A stretch of 64,000 nt of DNA from Streptomyces xanthophaeus (GTDB lineage: Bacteria; Actinomycetota; Actinomycetes; Streptomycetales; Streptomycetaceae): assembly GCF_030440515.1 (NCBI RefSeq), contig NZ_CP076543.1:6334501-6398500 (forward strand). Direction: 5' to 3'. Of the stretch, positions 1 through 7,518 are shown piece after piece. The notes beneath the pieces were generated by a model. That model was not told the DNA's origin. It ran no database searches and saw nothing but the letters and a program-made list of their open reading frames with translations. Position 1 is the stretch's first letter. Each line of letters starts with the position of its first letter. The position numbers and the translations under genes are program-made.

Positions 1-765
1 GTCCTTGCGCAGCAGCCCCTCCAGCACGGGCTCCAGCGCCCCGGCCCGGCGTGGCGGCGGCAACTCCGCGTCCACCACGGCCCGCAGGGTGTCCAGTGCG
101 GTGGCCTGCCGGAAGGGCGAGACCCCCTCGACGGCGGCGTAGAGCATGACCCCGAGCGCCCACAGGTCCGAGGCGGGTCCCGGTTCGCGCCCCAACGCCC
201 GCTCCGGAGCCAGGAATTCGGGGGAGCCGACCACCTCGCCCGTCATGGTGATCGCCGAGGAGCCCTCCAGGGTGGCGATCCCGAAGTCGCCGAGCACCAC
301 ACGGCCGTCGTTGGCGATCAGGACGTTGCCCGGCTTCACGTCCCGGTGCAGCACCCCCGAGTCGTGGGCGGAGCGCAGGGCGGCGAGCACCTGTTCCCCG
401 ATGTGCGCGGCCCGCTGAGGGGTCATCGGCCCCTCGGCCTCCAGTACGTCCGCCAGCGAGAGCCCGCGCACCAGCTCCATCACGATCCAGGGGCGTCCGC
501 CCTCGGAGGCCACGTCGTAGACGGTGACCACCCCGCGGTGCGAGACGCGGGCCGCGGCCCAGGCCTCCCGTTCCAGCCGCCGGTACAGCCGCTCCAGTTC
601 GGCGGGTTCCAGTCCGGCCGGCGCCCGTACCTCCTTGACGGCGACCTCGCGGGCGAGTACCTCGTCGCGGGCCCGCCACACGATGCCCATCCCGCCGCGG
701 CCGATCGGTTCGAGCAGCCGGTAGCGGCCCGAGATGACACGATCGGAGTTCGATTGGTCACTCAC
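1..765 (-). CDS. Serine/threonine protein kinase, N-terminal part (gene runs off the left edge)
   Basis: Hanks-type kinase that phosphorylates Ser/Thr of target proteins. The catalytic domain begins almost at the N-terminus: glycine loop GRGGMG at residues 22-27, the VAIK-type lysine in AVKEV, HRDVKPGN with catalytic Asp142, DFG at 160-162, and an APE-like SPEFLAPE that closes the activation segment. The start is GTG at 765; the overlapping ATG/GTG frames there do not encode a kinase. About 255 residues are visible and the C-terminal part (membrane anchor or sensor domain, if any) lies outside the window. The next gene is divergent. Substrate unknown. Confidence 0.93.
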   Translation of the reverse strand, partial: MSDQSNSDRVISGRYRLLEPIGRGGMGIVWRARDEVLAREVAVKEVRAPAGLEPAELERLYRRLEREAWAAARVSHRGVVTVYDVASEGGRPWIVMELVRGLSLADVLEAEGPMTPQRAAHIGEQVLAALRSAHDSGVLHRDVKPGNVLIANDGRVVLGDFGIATLEGSSAITMTGEVVGSPEFLAPERALGREPGPASDLWALGVMLYAAVEGVSPFRQATALDTLRAVVDAELPPPRRAGALEPVLEGLLRKD

Positions 766-900
766 GCGCGCCCCCGAGTGTGCTCCCGTGCGCCCGGGTG
801 TCATCGGGCGATCACTCCAAGTTAGCGCAGTGTGGGCCAAGTGGCTCCTGTCGTGACGGGACTGGCGCAGAGGCCTTTCGCAGCGTGACGTCTGTGCGGA

Positions 901-937
901 GAGTAATCGGCGACTCCGTTGAGTAATCGTCAACTCC
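901..937. promoter_or_regulatory. Two tandem GAGT-N8-ACTC inverted repeats
   Basis: GAGTAATCGGCGACTCC at 901-917 is followed 20 bp later by GAGTAATCGTCAACTCC at 921-937, with 15 of 17 bases identical. Each copy is a GAGT-N8-ACTC inverted repeat. The 20-bp phasing puts both copies on about the same helix face, as expected for cooperative binding of a dimeric regulator. They lie between the kinase and the divergent small gene. The cognate protein is not identified. Confidence 0.45.
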
Positions 938-1044
938 CCGTCGCCACAGGGGTAATTCACACCACCGGGATACCCGGGGGCGACGCGGGGGCGATAGGGT
1001 TAACCTGCCCGGGCCGGGTGCCCTCGTACGGGTGGGGAGAGAAC

Positions 1045-1314
1045 ATGGAACAGATAGCAATGCGCAGCAGGCCGCCTCGCGTGCCTGCCATCACCTGCGG
1101 CAGCAGTGCGACCAGCTCGCGCCTCGACCGCCACCTCGCCGTGCTGGGCGGTCCCGCCGTCCCGCACCGGGAGACCGCCGAGGCGACGCTGCTGATGCGC
1201 GAGCTCACCTCCCGCGACCACACGCACCGCCTGCGGAGCCGGAGCGCGCGCGTCTCGCTCTTCGCGCCGCTGCGCCGTCTGCGTCGCACGCTCTTCGGCA
1301 GCCGCCGCTCGTAA
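1045..1314 (+). CDS. Small basic protein of unknown function (89 aa)
   Basis: I do not recognise a domain. The protein is Arg-rich (the last 25 residues include runs such as RRLRRTLFGSRRS), with no signal peptide and no membrane segment. The ATG at 1045 is preceded by GGGGAGAG at a good Shine-Dalgarno distance, which favours it over the upstream in-frame ATG at 919 that would run across the tandem repeat. It is probably a conserved Streptomyces small protein; a nucleic-acid-associated role would fit the charge but is a guess. Confidence 0.6.
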   Translation: MEQIAMRSRPPRVPAITCGSSATSSRLDRHLAVLGGPAVPHRETAEATLLMRELTSRDHTHRLRSRSARVSLFAPLRRLRRTLFGSRRS

Positions 1315-1362
1315 CCTTCCCCGTACCGCAGCCGTCGGCCCCCGGCCTCCGGCTCCCCGGCC

Positions 1363-2559
1363 CTACCCGATCACACCGTCCCGGCGCAGTTCCGAGATCT
1401 GTGCGTCCGCCATCCCCAGGGCGCGCAGCAGGGACTCGGTGTGCTCGCCCAGCGCGGGCACCGCACCCATGTGCGGTGCCGCGCCGCCCGGCAGTCCGAT
1501 CGGCGGCAGCAAGGCCCGCAGCGGACCGGCCGGTGAATCCACCTCCCGCCAGCGGTCCCGGGCCGCGAGTTGCGGATGCCCGGCCAGCTGGGCCACCGAA
1601 TTCAGCCGCGCGCACGCGATGCCCGCCGCCTCCAGCCGCCCGATCGCCTCGTCCGCGCCGAGCCGGCCCAGCGCCTCCGCCACGACCGCGTCGGTCTTCT
1701 CCCGGTTCGCGGTGCGCGCCGCGTTCGTCGCGTACGCCGGATCCTCGGCCAACTCGGGCCGTTCCAGCACCTGCCCGGCCAGGCGCCGCCACTCGCGGTC
1801 GTTCTGCACCGACAGCAGCACCCGGTCCCCGTCGGCCGTCGCGTAGGCGTCGTAGGGTGCGATCACCGCGTGCGCGAGGCCGGTACGCACGGGCTGTTCC
1901 CCGCCGTGCATCGTGTGGTGCAGCGGATGGCCCATCCACTCGGCGAGCGCGTCCAGCATGGACACCTCCACCCGGCCCCCGCGCCCGGTGACCCCGCGGC
2001 GCAGCAGGGCGGCCAGGACCCCCGAGAAGGCGTACATGGCCGCCGCGATGTCCGCCGCCGGGATGCCCGCCTTGACGGGCTGCTCGGGGGTACCGGTCAC
2101 CGACACCAGGCCCGCCTCGCACTGGACGAGCATGTCGTAGGCGCGCTTGTGGGCGTACGGGCCCTCGGCGCCGTAGCCGGAGATGTCCACGGCGACCAGC
2201 CGGGGGTAACGCGCGCACAGTGCGGCCGAATCGAGCCCCAGCCGGGCGGCGGCTCCCTGCGCGAGGTTCTGCACGAAGACGTCGGCCCCGGCCAGCAGTC
2301 CGTGCAGGACCTCCCGGCCGCGCGGGTCCTTCAGGTCGAGGGCGATCGACTCCTTGCCCCGGTTGGCCCACACGAAGTGCGAGGCGAGGCCGTGCGCGGC
2401 CGTGTCGTAGGCACGGGCGAAGTCGCCGCCGTCGGGACGTTCGACCTTGATCACCCTGGCGCCCAGGTCGGCGAGCTGACGGGTGGCGAAGGGGGCCGAG
2501 ACGGCCTGTTCGACGGCGACGACGGTGATGCCGTCCAAGGGGAGCGGTTCGGTAGCCAT
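1363..2559 (-). CDS. CaiB/BaiF-type (class III) CoA-transferase
   Basis: Moves CoA between acyl thioesters and free acids. The 398 aa length is normal for the family. The N-terminus carries LDGITVVAVEQAVSAPFATR, then DLGARVIKVERPDGGDFAR, which are typical Rossmann-core motifs, and GKESIALDLKDPRG. Asp142 in the AYDMLVQ motif matches the catalytic aspartate that forms the acyl-aspartyl intermediate. The acyl substrate cannot be told from sequence. It sits downstream of, and on the same strand as, the ABC permease, with 78 bp between, so it may be separately transcribed. Confidence 0.92.
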   Translation of the reverse strand: MATEPLPLDGITVVAVEQAVSAPFATRQLADLGARVIKVERPDGGDFARAYDTAAHGLASHFVWANRGKESIALDLKDPRGREVLHGLLAGADVFVQNLAQGAAARLGLDSAALCARYPRLVAVDISGYGAEGPYAHKRAYDMLVQCEAGLVSVTGTPEQPVKAGIPAADIAAAMYAFSGVLAALLRRGVTGRGGRVEVSMLDALAEWMGHPLHHTMHGGEQPVRTGLAHAVIAPYDAYATADGDRVLLSVQNDREWRRLAGQVLERPELAEDPAYATNAARTANREKTDAVVAEALGRLGADEAIGRLEAAGIACARLNSVAQLAGHPQLAARDRWREVDSPAGPLRALLPPIGLPGGAAPHMGAVPALGEHTESLLRALGMADAQISELRRDGVIG

Positions 2560-2637
2560 GGGCCCTGCCTACCGGGTCGACGGGCCGCTGTCACCACACC
2601 GGCGGCGATGCGCGCCATTGATCACATATGACGGCCG

Positions 2638-3426
2638 CTACCGGGCCCCGTGGGCGAACCGGCGCGTGGCCAGCGGTACGAACAGTGCGAGCAGCAGCCC
2701 CGACCACAGCAGCGCCCCGGCCACGGGGTGCGCCGCCGGCCAGGCGGCGCCCGCCGCGGCCTCGCCCCCGGCGTTCCCGCACAGCTCGCGCACGGCGGTG
2801 GCGACGGCGCTGATCGGGTTCCACTCGGCGACCGCCCGCAGCCACCCGGGCAGCCCCGCGGTCGGCAGGTACGCGCTGGAGAGCATCGGCAGGACGAAGG
2901 TGGCGCTGCCGAGCTGGCCGGCCGCCTCCTCGCTGCTGCTCAGCAGGCCGAGATACGTGCCCACCCACGCGGTGGCGAAGCGGAACAGCAGCAGCACGCC
3001 CAGGGCCCCCAGCGCGCCGGGCAGGCCGTTCTCGATGCGCCAGCCCATCAACAGCCCGACCAGCATCAGCGGCACCATCGACACGCCGGTGGTCAGCAGA
3101 TCGGCGGCCGTCTGCCCGAGCGGTACGGCGGTGCGGCTCATCGGCAGGGTCCGGAAACGGTCCATCACCCCGCGGTGGGCGTCCTGCGCGGCCGTGAACA
3201 TGCCGGTCATCAGACCGTTCGCGGCGGTGGCGGCCAGCAGCCCGGGGACCAGGAACTCCCGGTACTCCGCGCCCGGCATGGCGAGCGCGCTGCCGAAGAC
3301 GTAGCCGAAGAACAGCAGCATGGTGATCGGCATGGTCTGGGTGAGGACCAGCAGCGCCGGGGCGTGCCGGGCCTTCTGGAGCTGGCGGGTGAGGACGGCT
3401 CCGCCGTCTGACAGCAGGGTGCTCAT
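2638..3426 (-). CDS. ABC-2 type transporter permease (DrrB-like)
   Basis: Membrane subunit of an ABC exporter, 262 aa, with about six hydrophobic segments, as in the DrrB/ABC-2 family of daunorubicin-type efflux permeases. The conserved cytoplasmic loop EFLVPGLLAATAANGLMTG... DRFRTLPMSRTAVPLG is typical. Its ATG overlaps the stop of the ATPase gene (ATGA at 3426-3423), so the two are translationally coupled and form one exporter. Expression is probably controlled by the divergent TetR regulator through the operators at 4361-4421. Substrate unknown. Confidence 0.92.
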   Translation of the reverse strand: MSTLLSDGGAVLTRQLQKARHAPALLVLTQTMPITMLLFFGYVFGSALAMPGAEYREFLVPGLLAATAANGLMTGMFTAAQDAHRGVMDRFRTLPMSRTAVPLGQTAADLLTTGVSMVPLMLVGLLMGWRIENGLPGALGALGVLLLFRFATAWVGTYLGLLSSSEEAAGQLGSATFVLPMLSSAYLPTAGLPGWLRAVAEWNPISAVATAVRELCGNAGGEAAAGAAWPAAHPVAGALLWSGLLLALFVPLATRRFAHGAR

Positions 3427-4394
3427 GCGGCGTACTCCTGGTCGGCGGAACGGGCCTGGGTGAGGCGCAGGAACACCTCGTCGAGGGTGGGCGGGCGCAG
3501 GCCGGCGTCCGTGACCGGAACGCCGGCGCTGTCGAGCTCCCGGATGATCCGCGGCAGGGTGAGCCCGCTGTCGAGTACGGTCGCGCCGACCGTCAGCCGC
3601 TCTTCGTCGAGTACGGGCCGGCCCCCGGTGAGCTGGTCGAGGACGCAGGCGGCGCCGGCAAGTGCCGCGCGGTTGGTGACCGTGACCTCCGCGTAGGAGC
3701 CGATGCGGGCCTTGAGGCCGTCCGGGGTGCCGGTGGCGGCCACCCGGCCGCGGTCGACGACCACGATGTCGTCGGCGAGCCGGTCGGCCTCCTCCAGGTA
3801 CTGGGTGGTGAGCAGCACCGTGGTGCCCTCCTCCGCGAGTTCGCGCACCGCGCTCCAGATCTGCTCGCGGGCCGCCGGGTCGAGGCCGGTGGTGGGCTCG
3901 TCGAGGAACAGCACCCAGGGGCGGGTCACCAGCCCGGCGGCCAGGTCCAGGCGCCGCTTCATGCCGCCGGACCAGGTGCCGGCCACCCGGTCGGCGGCCT
4001 CGCCGAGCCCGAAGCGCTCCAGCAGTTCGTCCGCGCGGGCCCGGCCCGCGGAGCCGGGCAGTCCGGCCAGCCGGGCGAAGAGCCGGAGGTTCTCACGGCC
4101 GGTCAGGTCCCCGTCGACGGAGGCGTACTGGCCGGTGACACCGATGGCGCGGCGGACGGCCGCGGGCTCGCGGGTGACGTCGTGGCCGGCGACGAGCGCG
4201 CGGCCGGCGGTGGGCGTCGTGAGGGTGGTGAGGATCCGGACGGCGGTGGTCTTGCCCGCGCCGTTGGGGCCGAGGAGGCCGCAGACCGTGCCCTCGGGGA
4301 CGGCGAGGTCGAGGCCGCGCAGGGCGTGGACCTCCCCGTAGCTCTTCTCCAGACCTTCACTAAGTACAGCGTACGTAGTCGTCATGTGTGTCAC
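3423..4394 (-). CDS. ABC transporter ATP-binding protein (DrrA-like)
   Basis: ATPase partner of the DrrB-like permease. Walker A GPNGAGKT at residues 42-49, Q-loop GQYAS, ABC signature WSGGMKRRLDLA, Walker B LFLDEPTTGLD, and a C-terminal extension typical of DrrA proteins (323 aa). Two in-frame ATGs, 4394 and 4385, are possible; neither has a convincing Shine-Dalgarno site and the message may be nearly leaderless. One copy of the proposed TetR operator lies inside the first coding codons and another just upstream, so a bound repressor would block this promoter directly. Confidence 0.93.
   Translation of the reverse strand: MTHMTTTYAVLSEGLEKSYGEVHALRGLDLAVPEGTVCGLLGPNGAGKTTAVRILTTLTTPTAGRALVAGHDVTREPAAVRRAIGVTGQYASVDGDLTGRENLRLFARLAGLPGSAGRARADELLERFGLGEAADRVAGTWSGGMKRRLDLAAGLVTRPWVLFLDEPTTGLDPAAREQIWSAVRELAEEGTTVLLTTQYLEEADRLADDIVVVDRGRVAATGTPDGLKARIGSYAEVTVTNRAALAGAACVLDQLTGGRPVLDEERLTVGATVLDSGLTLPRIIRELDSAGVPVTDAGLRPPTLDEVFLRLTQARSADQEYAA
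4361..4379. promoter_or_regulatory. Putative TetR operator, copy 1 (inside the ABC ATPase start region)
   Basis: Read on the minus strand the site is ACTACGTACGCTGTACTTA. It matches copy 2 (4403-4421) at 17 of 19 positions but in opposite orientation. It overlaps the first codons of the ABC ATPase gene. The centres of the two copies are 42 bp apart, about four helical turns. Confidence 0.6.
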
Positions 4395-4402
4395 CGTACC
4401 TC

Positions 4403-4421
4403 ACTACGTACGGTGTACGTA
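4403..4421. promoter_or_regulatory. Putative TetR operator, copy 2
   Basis: ACTACGTACGGTGTACGTA contains the perfect inverted repeat TACGTAC-GGT-GTACGTA. It lies between the divergent ABC operon and the TetR gene at 4459, where an autoregulating repressor would bind to control both directions. Confidence 0.65.
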
Positions 4422-4458
4422 ACTAAGATGGTGGGGAGACGGAGAGGTGATCTGAGCC

Positions 4459-5184
4459 ATGACAGCCGGCGGGCGACCCGCTGAACCCGAAGTGATCTGG
4501 TCCCGCCCCCAGCGGGCCGGCCGCGGCCCCAGGCCCGCGCACAGCCGCGAGTCCATCGCGTCCGAGGCGGTGCGCATCGCCGACGGGGAGGGGATCGAGG
4601 CCGTCTCCATGCGCCGCGTGGCGGCCGGGATCGGCGCGGGGACGATGTCCCTCTACAACTACGTGCCGCGCAAGGAGGACCTGTACGAGCTGATGGTCGA
4701 CGCGGTCAGCGGGGAGTACGAGTTCCCCGCGCCGACCGGCGACTGGCGGGCCGACCTGCTCGCGCTGGCCCGCCGGACGCGCGCGCTGATGCACCGCCAT
4801 CCCTGGCTGCCGCGCCTGCTGAGCCCCGTCTACGGCTTCGGCCCCAACGCCCTGCGCTACCTGGAGTACAGCCTGGACTGCCTGGCTCCGCTCGACGTGC
4901 CGGACGGCGAGAAGCTGGAGCTCGTCGCCGCCGTCAACGGGACCGTCGCGACCTACGTGGCCAGCGAGCTGGCGCTGGCCGAACGGGCCCGGTCGCTGCC
5001 CTGGGGCGAGGCGGAGGAGCAGCGCGTACGGACGGCCTGGCTCGGCTCCCGGCTGGCCGCCGGGGAGTATCCGCGGCTGGCGGCGGCCCTCGGCGGCGGC
5101 GGCCCGGTCCCGGGAGCCGGGCTCGACATGGACCAGGTCTTCGACCGTACGGTGTCCCGGCTGCTGGGGGCCTGGGGGGCGTAG
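4459..5184 (+). CDS. TetR-family transcriptional regulator of the divergent ABC exporter
   Basis: 241 aa. An N-terminal basic extension (RPQRAGRGPRPAHSRES) precedes the helix-turn-helix GIEAVSMRRVAAGIGAGTMSLYNYVPRKEDLYELMVD at about residues 45-80. The C-terminal ligand domain resembles the TetR_C_33 group, often found next to drug-efflux genes. It is divergent from the DrrAB-like operon, and the spacer holds two matching palindromes. The likely role is a ligand-released repressor of both the exporter and itself. The inducer is unknown but is probably an exporter substrate. Confidence 0.9.
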   Translation: MTAGGRPAEPEVIWSRPQRAGRGPRPAHSRESIASEAVRIADGEGIEAVSMRRVAAGIGAGTMSLYNYVPRKEDLYELMVDAVSGEYEFPAPTGDWRADLLALARRTRALMHRHPWLPRLLSPVYGFGPNALRYLEYSLDCLAPLDVPDGEKLELVAAVNGTVATYVASELALAERARSLPWGEAEEQRVRTAWLGSRLAAGEYPRLAAALGGGGPVPGAGLDMDQVFDRTVSRLLGAWGA

Positions 5185-5214
5185 TCCCGCCTTCGGCCCG
5201 CCCTCCTCGGATCG

Positions 5215-6372
5215 TCAGAGGAGGGCGAACTGCCCGCCCGGGCCCTCCTCCTGGTGGTCCAGCACCGAAGCCGGGCGCCGGGCCCAGGCCGGCGGCGGCA
5301 GCACCCCGGCCGCGCGCAGCGCCTCCGCCGACAGCGCCGGCCCGGTCTCGAACGCGGCCCGCTCCGGGGCCAGTTCGGCCAGCAGCGCCAGCGTGGTCAC
5401 CAGCGCGAGCAGCTCCGAGGTCCAGCTCTGCGGCCACTCGGCCGGCCCGAGCGCGGCCAGACTGTCGGCGTCCGCACCCCGGTGTGCGGTGCGGGCGGCG
5501 AACCAGGCCGGGAGCACCCGCACGCCCTGCGCCTCGTACTCCCAGGCCCCGGCCGGCACGGGGGAGACCGTTCCGCTCCCGAGGCTCAGCGTCTCGCTCG
5601 CGGCGTCGTACGCGAGCTCCCGCGGCCAGCCCGCGACCGCCGAGCGCACGTACGGCCGGCGCCCGCCGGGCAGCCGCGGCGGCTCACCGCCGCGCGCGCC
5701 GCGCAGCTGCACGCTCAGCAGCCGGTGCCCCAGCTCCAGCCCGGCCCGCCACTGCTCGGAGCCGGTGGCGAGCGGGACCTCGTACCCGCGCGGGCCCGGG
5801 CGGCCCGCCGCGAGGATCCAGCACAGGACGTCCTCGGGGGTGACCCGGCCGCCGTGGCGCGCACCGAGCAGGGACAGCAGACCGGGTGCGAGATTCGGCT
5901 CGGCGCCGCCGGGGCGCCGGTGCAGGGGGCGGATCCGGCCGAGGCGGCCGACCGGGAGGTGCGCGGTGACCAGCGGATCGGGGGTTTCGACGAGGAACAG
6001 CTGGTGCTCGTCCCGCACCCGCCAGAGCTCGGGGCGGGCCGCGTCGATGAGCCGCTGGTCGGGCAGCAGCCACTGCTCGTCGAAGGGCTCGCGGAGTACC
6101 CGTACGGGGTCGGGGCAGGGGCCCGGGGCGTCGGCGAAACGGGCCGTGGCCGCCGAGCGCTGCCCCGGCAGGGCGGCCGCGCCGGCGTCGGGCCCGCGGC
6201 TGCGGCTCGGGCGGAACAGCCGCTCCCGCTCGGCGCCTTCGGAGCCGGTCAGGGCGGCCCAGCGGGCGCGCAGGGCCGCCGGATCGGGTGCGGCCACCCA
6301 GTCCCGGCCCAGGCGCAGGCCGCCCACGGACCAGGGCATCAGATCCTCGATCAGCGGTACGTCTTCGCTCAC
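5215..6372 (-). CDS. Type ISP restriction/modification-like protein, specificity-domain only
   Basis: 385 aa. The sequence (MPWSVGGLRLGRDWVAAPD, FDEQWLLPDQRLIDAARPELWRV, EPNLAPGLLSLLGAR, then WPQSWTSELLALVTTLALLAEL) matches my memory of Streptomyces proteins called type ISP restriction/modification enzyme, which correspond to the C-terminal target-recognition domain of LlaBIII-like enzymes. It has no nuclease, helicase or methyltransferase motif (no DPPY/NPPF, no Walker A), and no partner gene is nearby. It therefore cannot be a complete restriction system; it may have been domesticated. Read on the same strand as no neighbour and probably monocistronic. Confidence 0.7.
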   Translation of the reverse strand: MSEDVPLIEDLMPWSVGGLRLGRDWVAAPDPAALRARWAALTGSEGAERERLFRPSRSRGPDAGAAALPGQRSAATARFADAPGPCPDPVRVLREPFDEQWLLPDQRLIDAARPELWRVRDEHQLFLVETPDPLVTAHLPVGRLGRIRPLHRRPGGAEPNLAPGLLSLLGARHGGRVTPEDVLCWILAAGRPGPRGYEVPLATGSEQWRAGLELGHRLLSVQLRGARGGEPPRLPGGRRPYVRSAVAGWPRELAYDAASETLSLGSGTVSPVPAGAWEYEAQGVRVLPAWFAARTAHRGADADSLAALGPAEWPQSWTSELLALVTTLALLAELAPERAAFETGPALSAEALRAAGVLPPPAWARRPASVLDHQEEGPGGQFALL

Positions 6373-6439
6373 GCCGCCGATGGTAGCGACGGGATCCGAT
6401 GGCCGGGCTACGTCCAGGCCGAAGAGCTAGGCTCCTTAT

Positions 6440-6453
6440 GTACGCATACGTAC
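6440..6453. promoter_or_regulatory. Short inverted repeat before the 53-aa gene
   Basis: GTACGCATACGTAC is a GTACG-CATA-CGTAC inverted repeat about 23 bp upstream of the ATG at 6476. It shares GCATACG with the repeats in the GntR promoter near 7496, so co-regulation by that GntR protein is possible but weakly supported. Confidence 0.3.
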
Positions 6454-6475
6454 GGTATCGACCGAGGAGGCGGTC

Positions 6476-6637
6476 ATGAGCCAGTACGACGAATACACGA
6501 CCCCGTCACAGGCCGAGGGCGAGCGCCTCGACGAGGACATGGACGAGGTCCAGCGCAAGCAGCGGCACCCCCAGACGATGCGGACCACGCCGTCCCAGGC
6601 GGAGGGCGAACGCACCAGGGAGGACGACGAGAAGTAG
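6476..6637 (+). CDS. 53-aa acidic protein with a duplicated TPSQAEGER motif
   Basis: The reading frame starts at an ATG behind a strong GAGGAGG Shine-Dalgarno and encodes MSQYDEYTTPSQAEGERLDED followed by a second TTPSQAEGERTREDDEK at the C-terminus, so the protein is an imperfect internal duplication. It is highly charged, has no hydrophobic segment and is likely disordered. I do not recognise a function. The strong ribosome site and the repeated motif make it a credible small gene. Confidence 0.65.
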   Translation: MSQYDEYTTPSQAEGERLDEDMDEVQRKQRHPQTMRTTPSQAEGERTREDDEK

Positions 6638-6672
6638 TCGCGCGCAGTCGCAGGGGCGCCGCAGGAGCGGCG

Positions 6673-7422
6673 TCAGTGCGCGTCGACCGTCACGGTGAAG
6701 GAGAACCGGTCGCCCCGGTAGCGGATCCGGGCCACGTCCACCACCCGGCCGTCCTCGTCGTACGTGACGCCCGTGTAGTGCAGGATCGGGCTCAGCAACG
6801 GCACCTGGAGCAGCTCGGCCGTCTCCGGGTCGGCCAGCCGGGCCTCCACCGTGTCCGTGATCCGGCTGATGCGGACCCCCACGACGTCCCGCAGGACCTT
6901 CGTCATCGGCCAGCGTTCGAGATCGGCGAGATCCACCGCCTCGGCGAACTCCGGGAGGACGGCGTTCTCCGCCCAGTTCGTCGGCTCGCCGCTCTCCCGG
7001 TCGTGGCGCAGGCGGCGGTACGTGACCACCTCGGCCGTGTCCGGGAAGTGCTCCAGCAGCTCCCCGGACACGGCCGTGCGGCCGTGCCCGAGGATCGTCG
7101 TGCGGTCGCCCGACTGCTGGGCCACGATCGCGTCGACCGAGCCCAGCAGCCGGACCGGGGTGCTGCGCAGCGCGCCCGGCTCGATGAAGGTGCCGCGCCG
7201 CCGGTGCCGGCTGATCAGGCCCTCGCCCTCCAGCTCCTTGAGCGCCTGCCGCATGGTCAGCACGCTCACCCCGTAGTGTCCGGCCAGCTGCTCCTCGGTG
7301 GGCAGGCGCAGCGAGGCGTCCGGGGTGCGCCCCAGTATCGAGGCGCGCAGTGACTGCGACACCTGGTACCAGAGCGGCAGCTTCCGGTTCAGTACCAGCG
7401 AGTCGGGGGCGAAGGCGGTCAC
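6673..7422 (-). CDS. GntR-family (HutC/UTRA) transcriptional regulator
   Basis: 249 aa. The N-terminal winged helix-turn-helix (LRLPTEEQLAGHYGVSVLTMRQALKELEGEGLISRHRRRGTF, about residues 38-80) is followed by a UTRA ligand-binding domain to the C-terminus (ending RFSFTVTVDAH). It lies just downstream of hmgA on the same strand with about 96 bp between, and that spacer holds a repeated motif which may be its own operator. The position suggests control of tyrosine/homogentisate degradation, but direct evidence is lacking. Confidence 0.9.
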   Translation of the reverse strand: MTAFAPDSLVLNRKLPLWYQVSQSLRASILGRTPDASLRLPTEEQLAGHYGVSVLTMRQALKELEGEGLISRHRRRGTFIEPGALRSTPVRLLGSVDAIVAQQSGDRTTILGHGRTAVSGELLEHFPDTAEVVTYRRLRHDRESGEPTNWAENAVLPEFAEAVDLADLERWPMTKVLRDVVGVRISRITDTVEARLADPETAELLQVPLLSPILHYTGVTYDEDGRVVDVARIRYRGDRFSFTVTVDAH

Positions 7423-7461
7423 GGGTGGATCTCCGAAGGCTGGACAGGGGTGGCGTGCGGG

Positions 7462-7507
7462 GCATGCAGCGTACGGGTACGGGTACCGGTACGGCGCATG
7501 CAGCGTA
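7462..7507. promoter_or_regulatory. Direct repeat GCATGCAGCGTA in the GntR promoter
   Basis: GCATGCAGCGTA occurs at 7462-7473 and again at 7496-7507. The second copy is part of the near-palindrome GCATGCAGCGTATGC. Between them is a GTACGGGTACGGGTACCGG stretch. These sit in the spacer between the hmgA stop and the GntR start, a reasonable place for GntR autoregulation. Confidence 0.4.
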
Positions 7508-7518
7508 TGCAGTGCAGG

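Noticed and set aside
5254..7353. Plus-strand frame of 699 codons opposite the type ISP and GntR genes
   Set aside because: No recognisable domain; the opposite strand encodes known families throughout.
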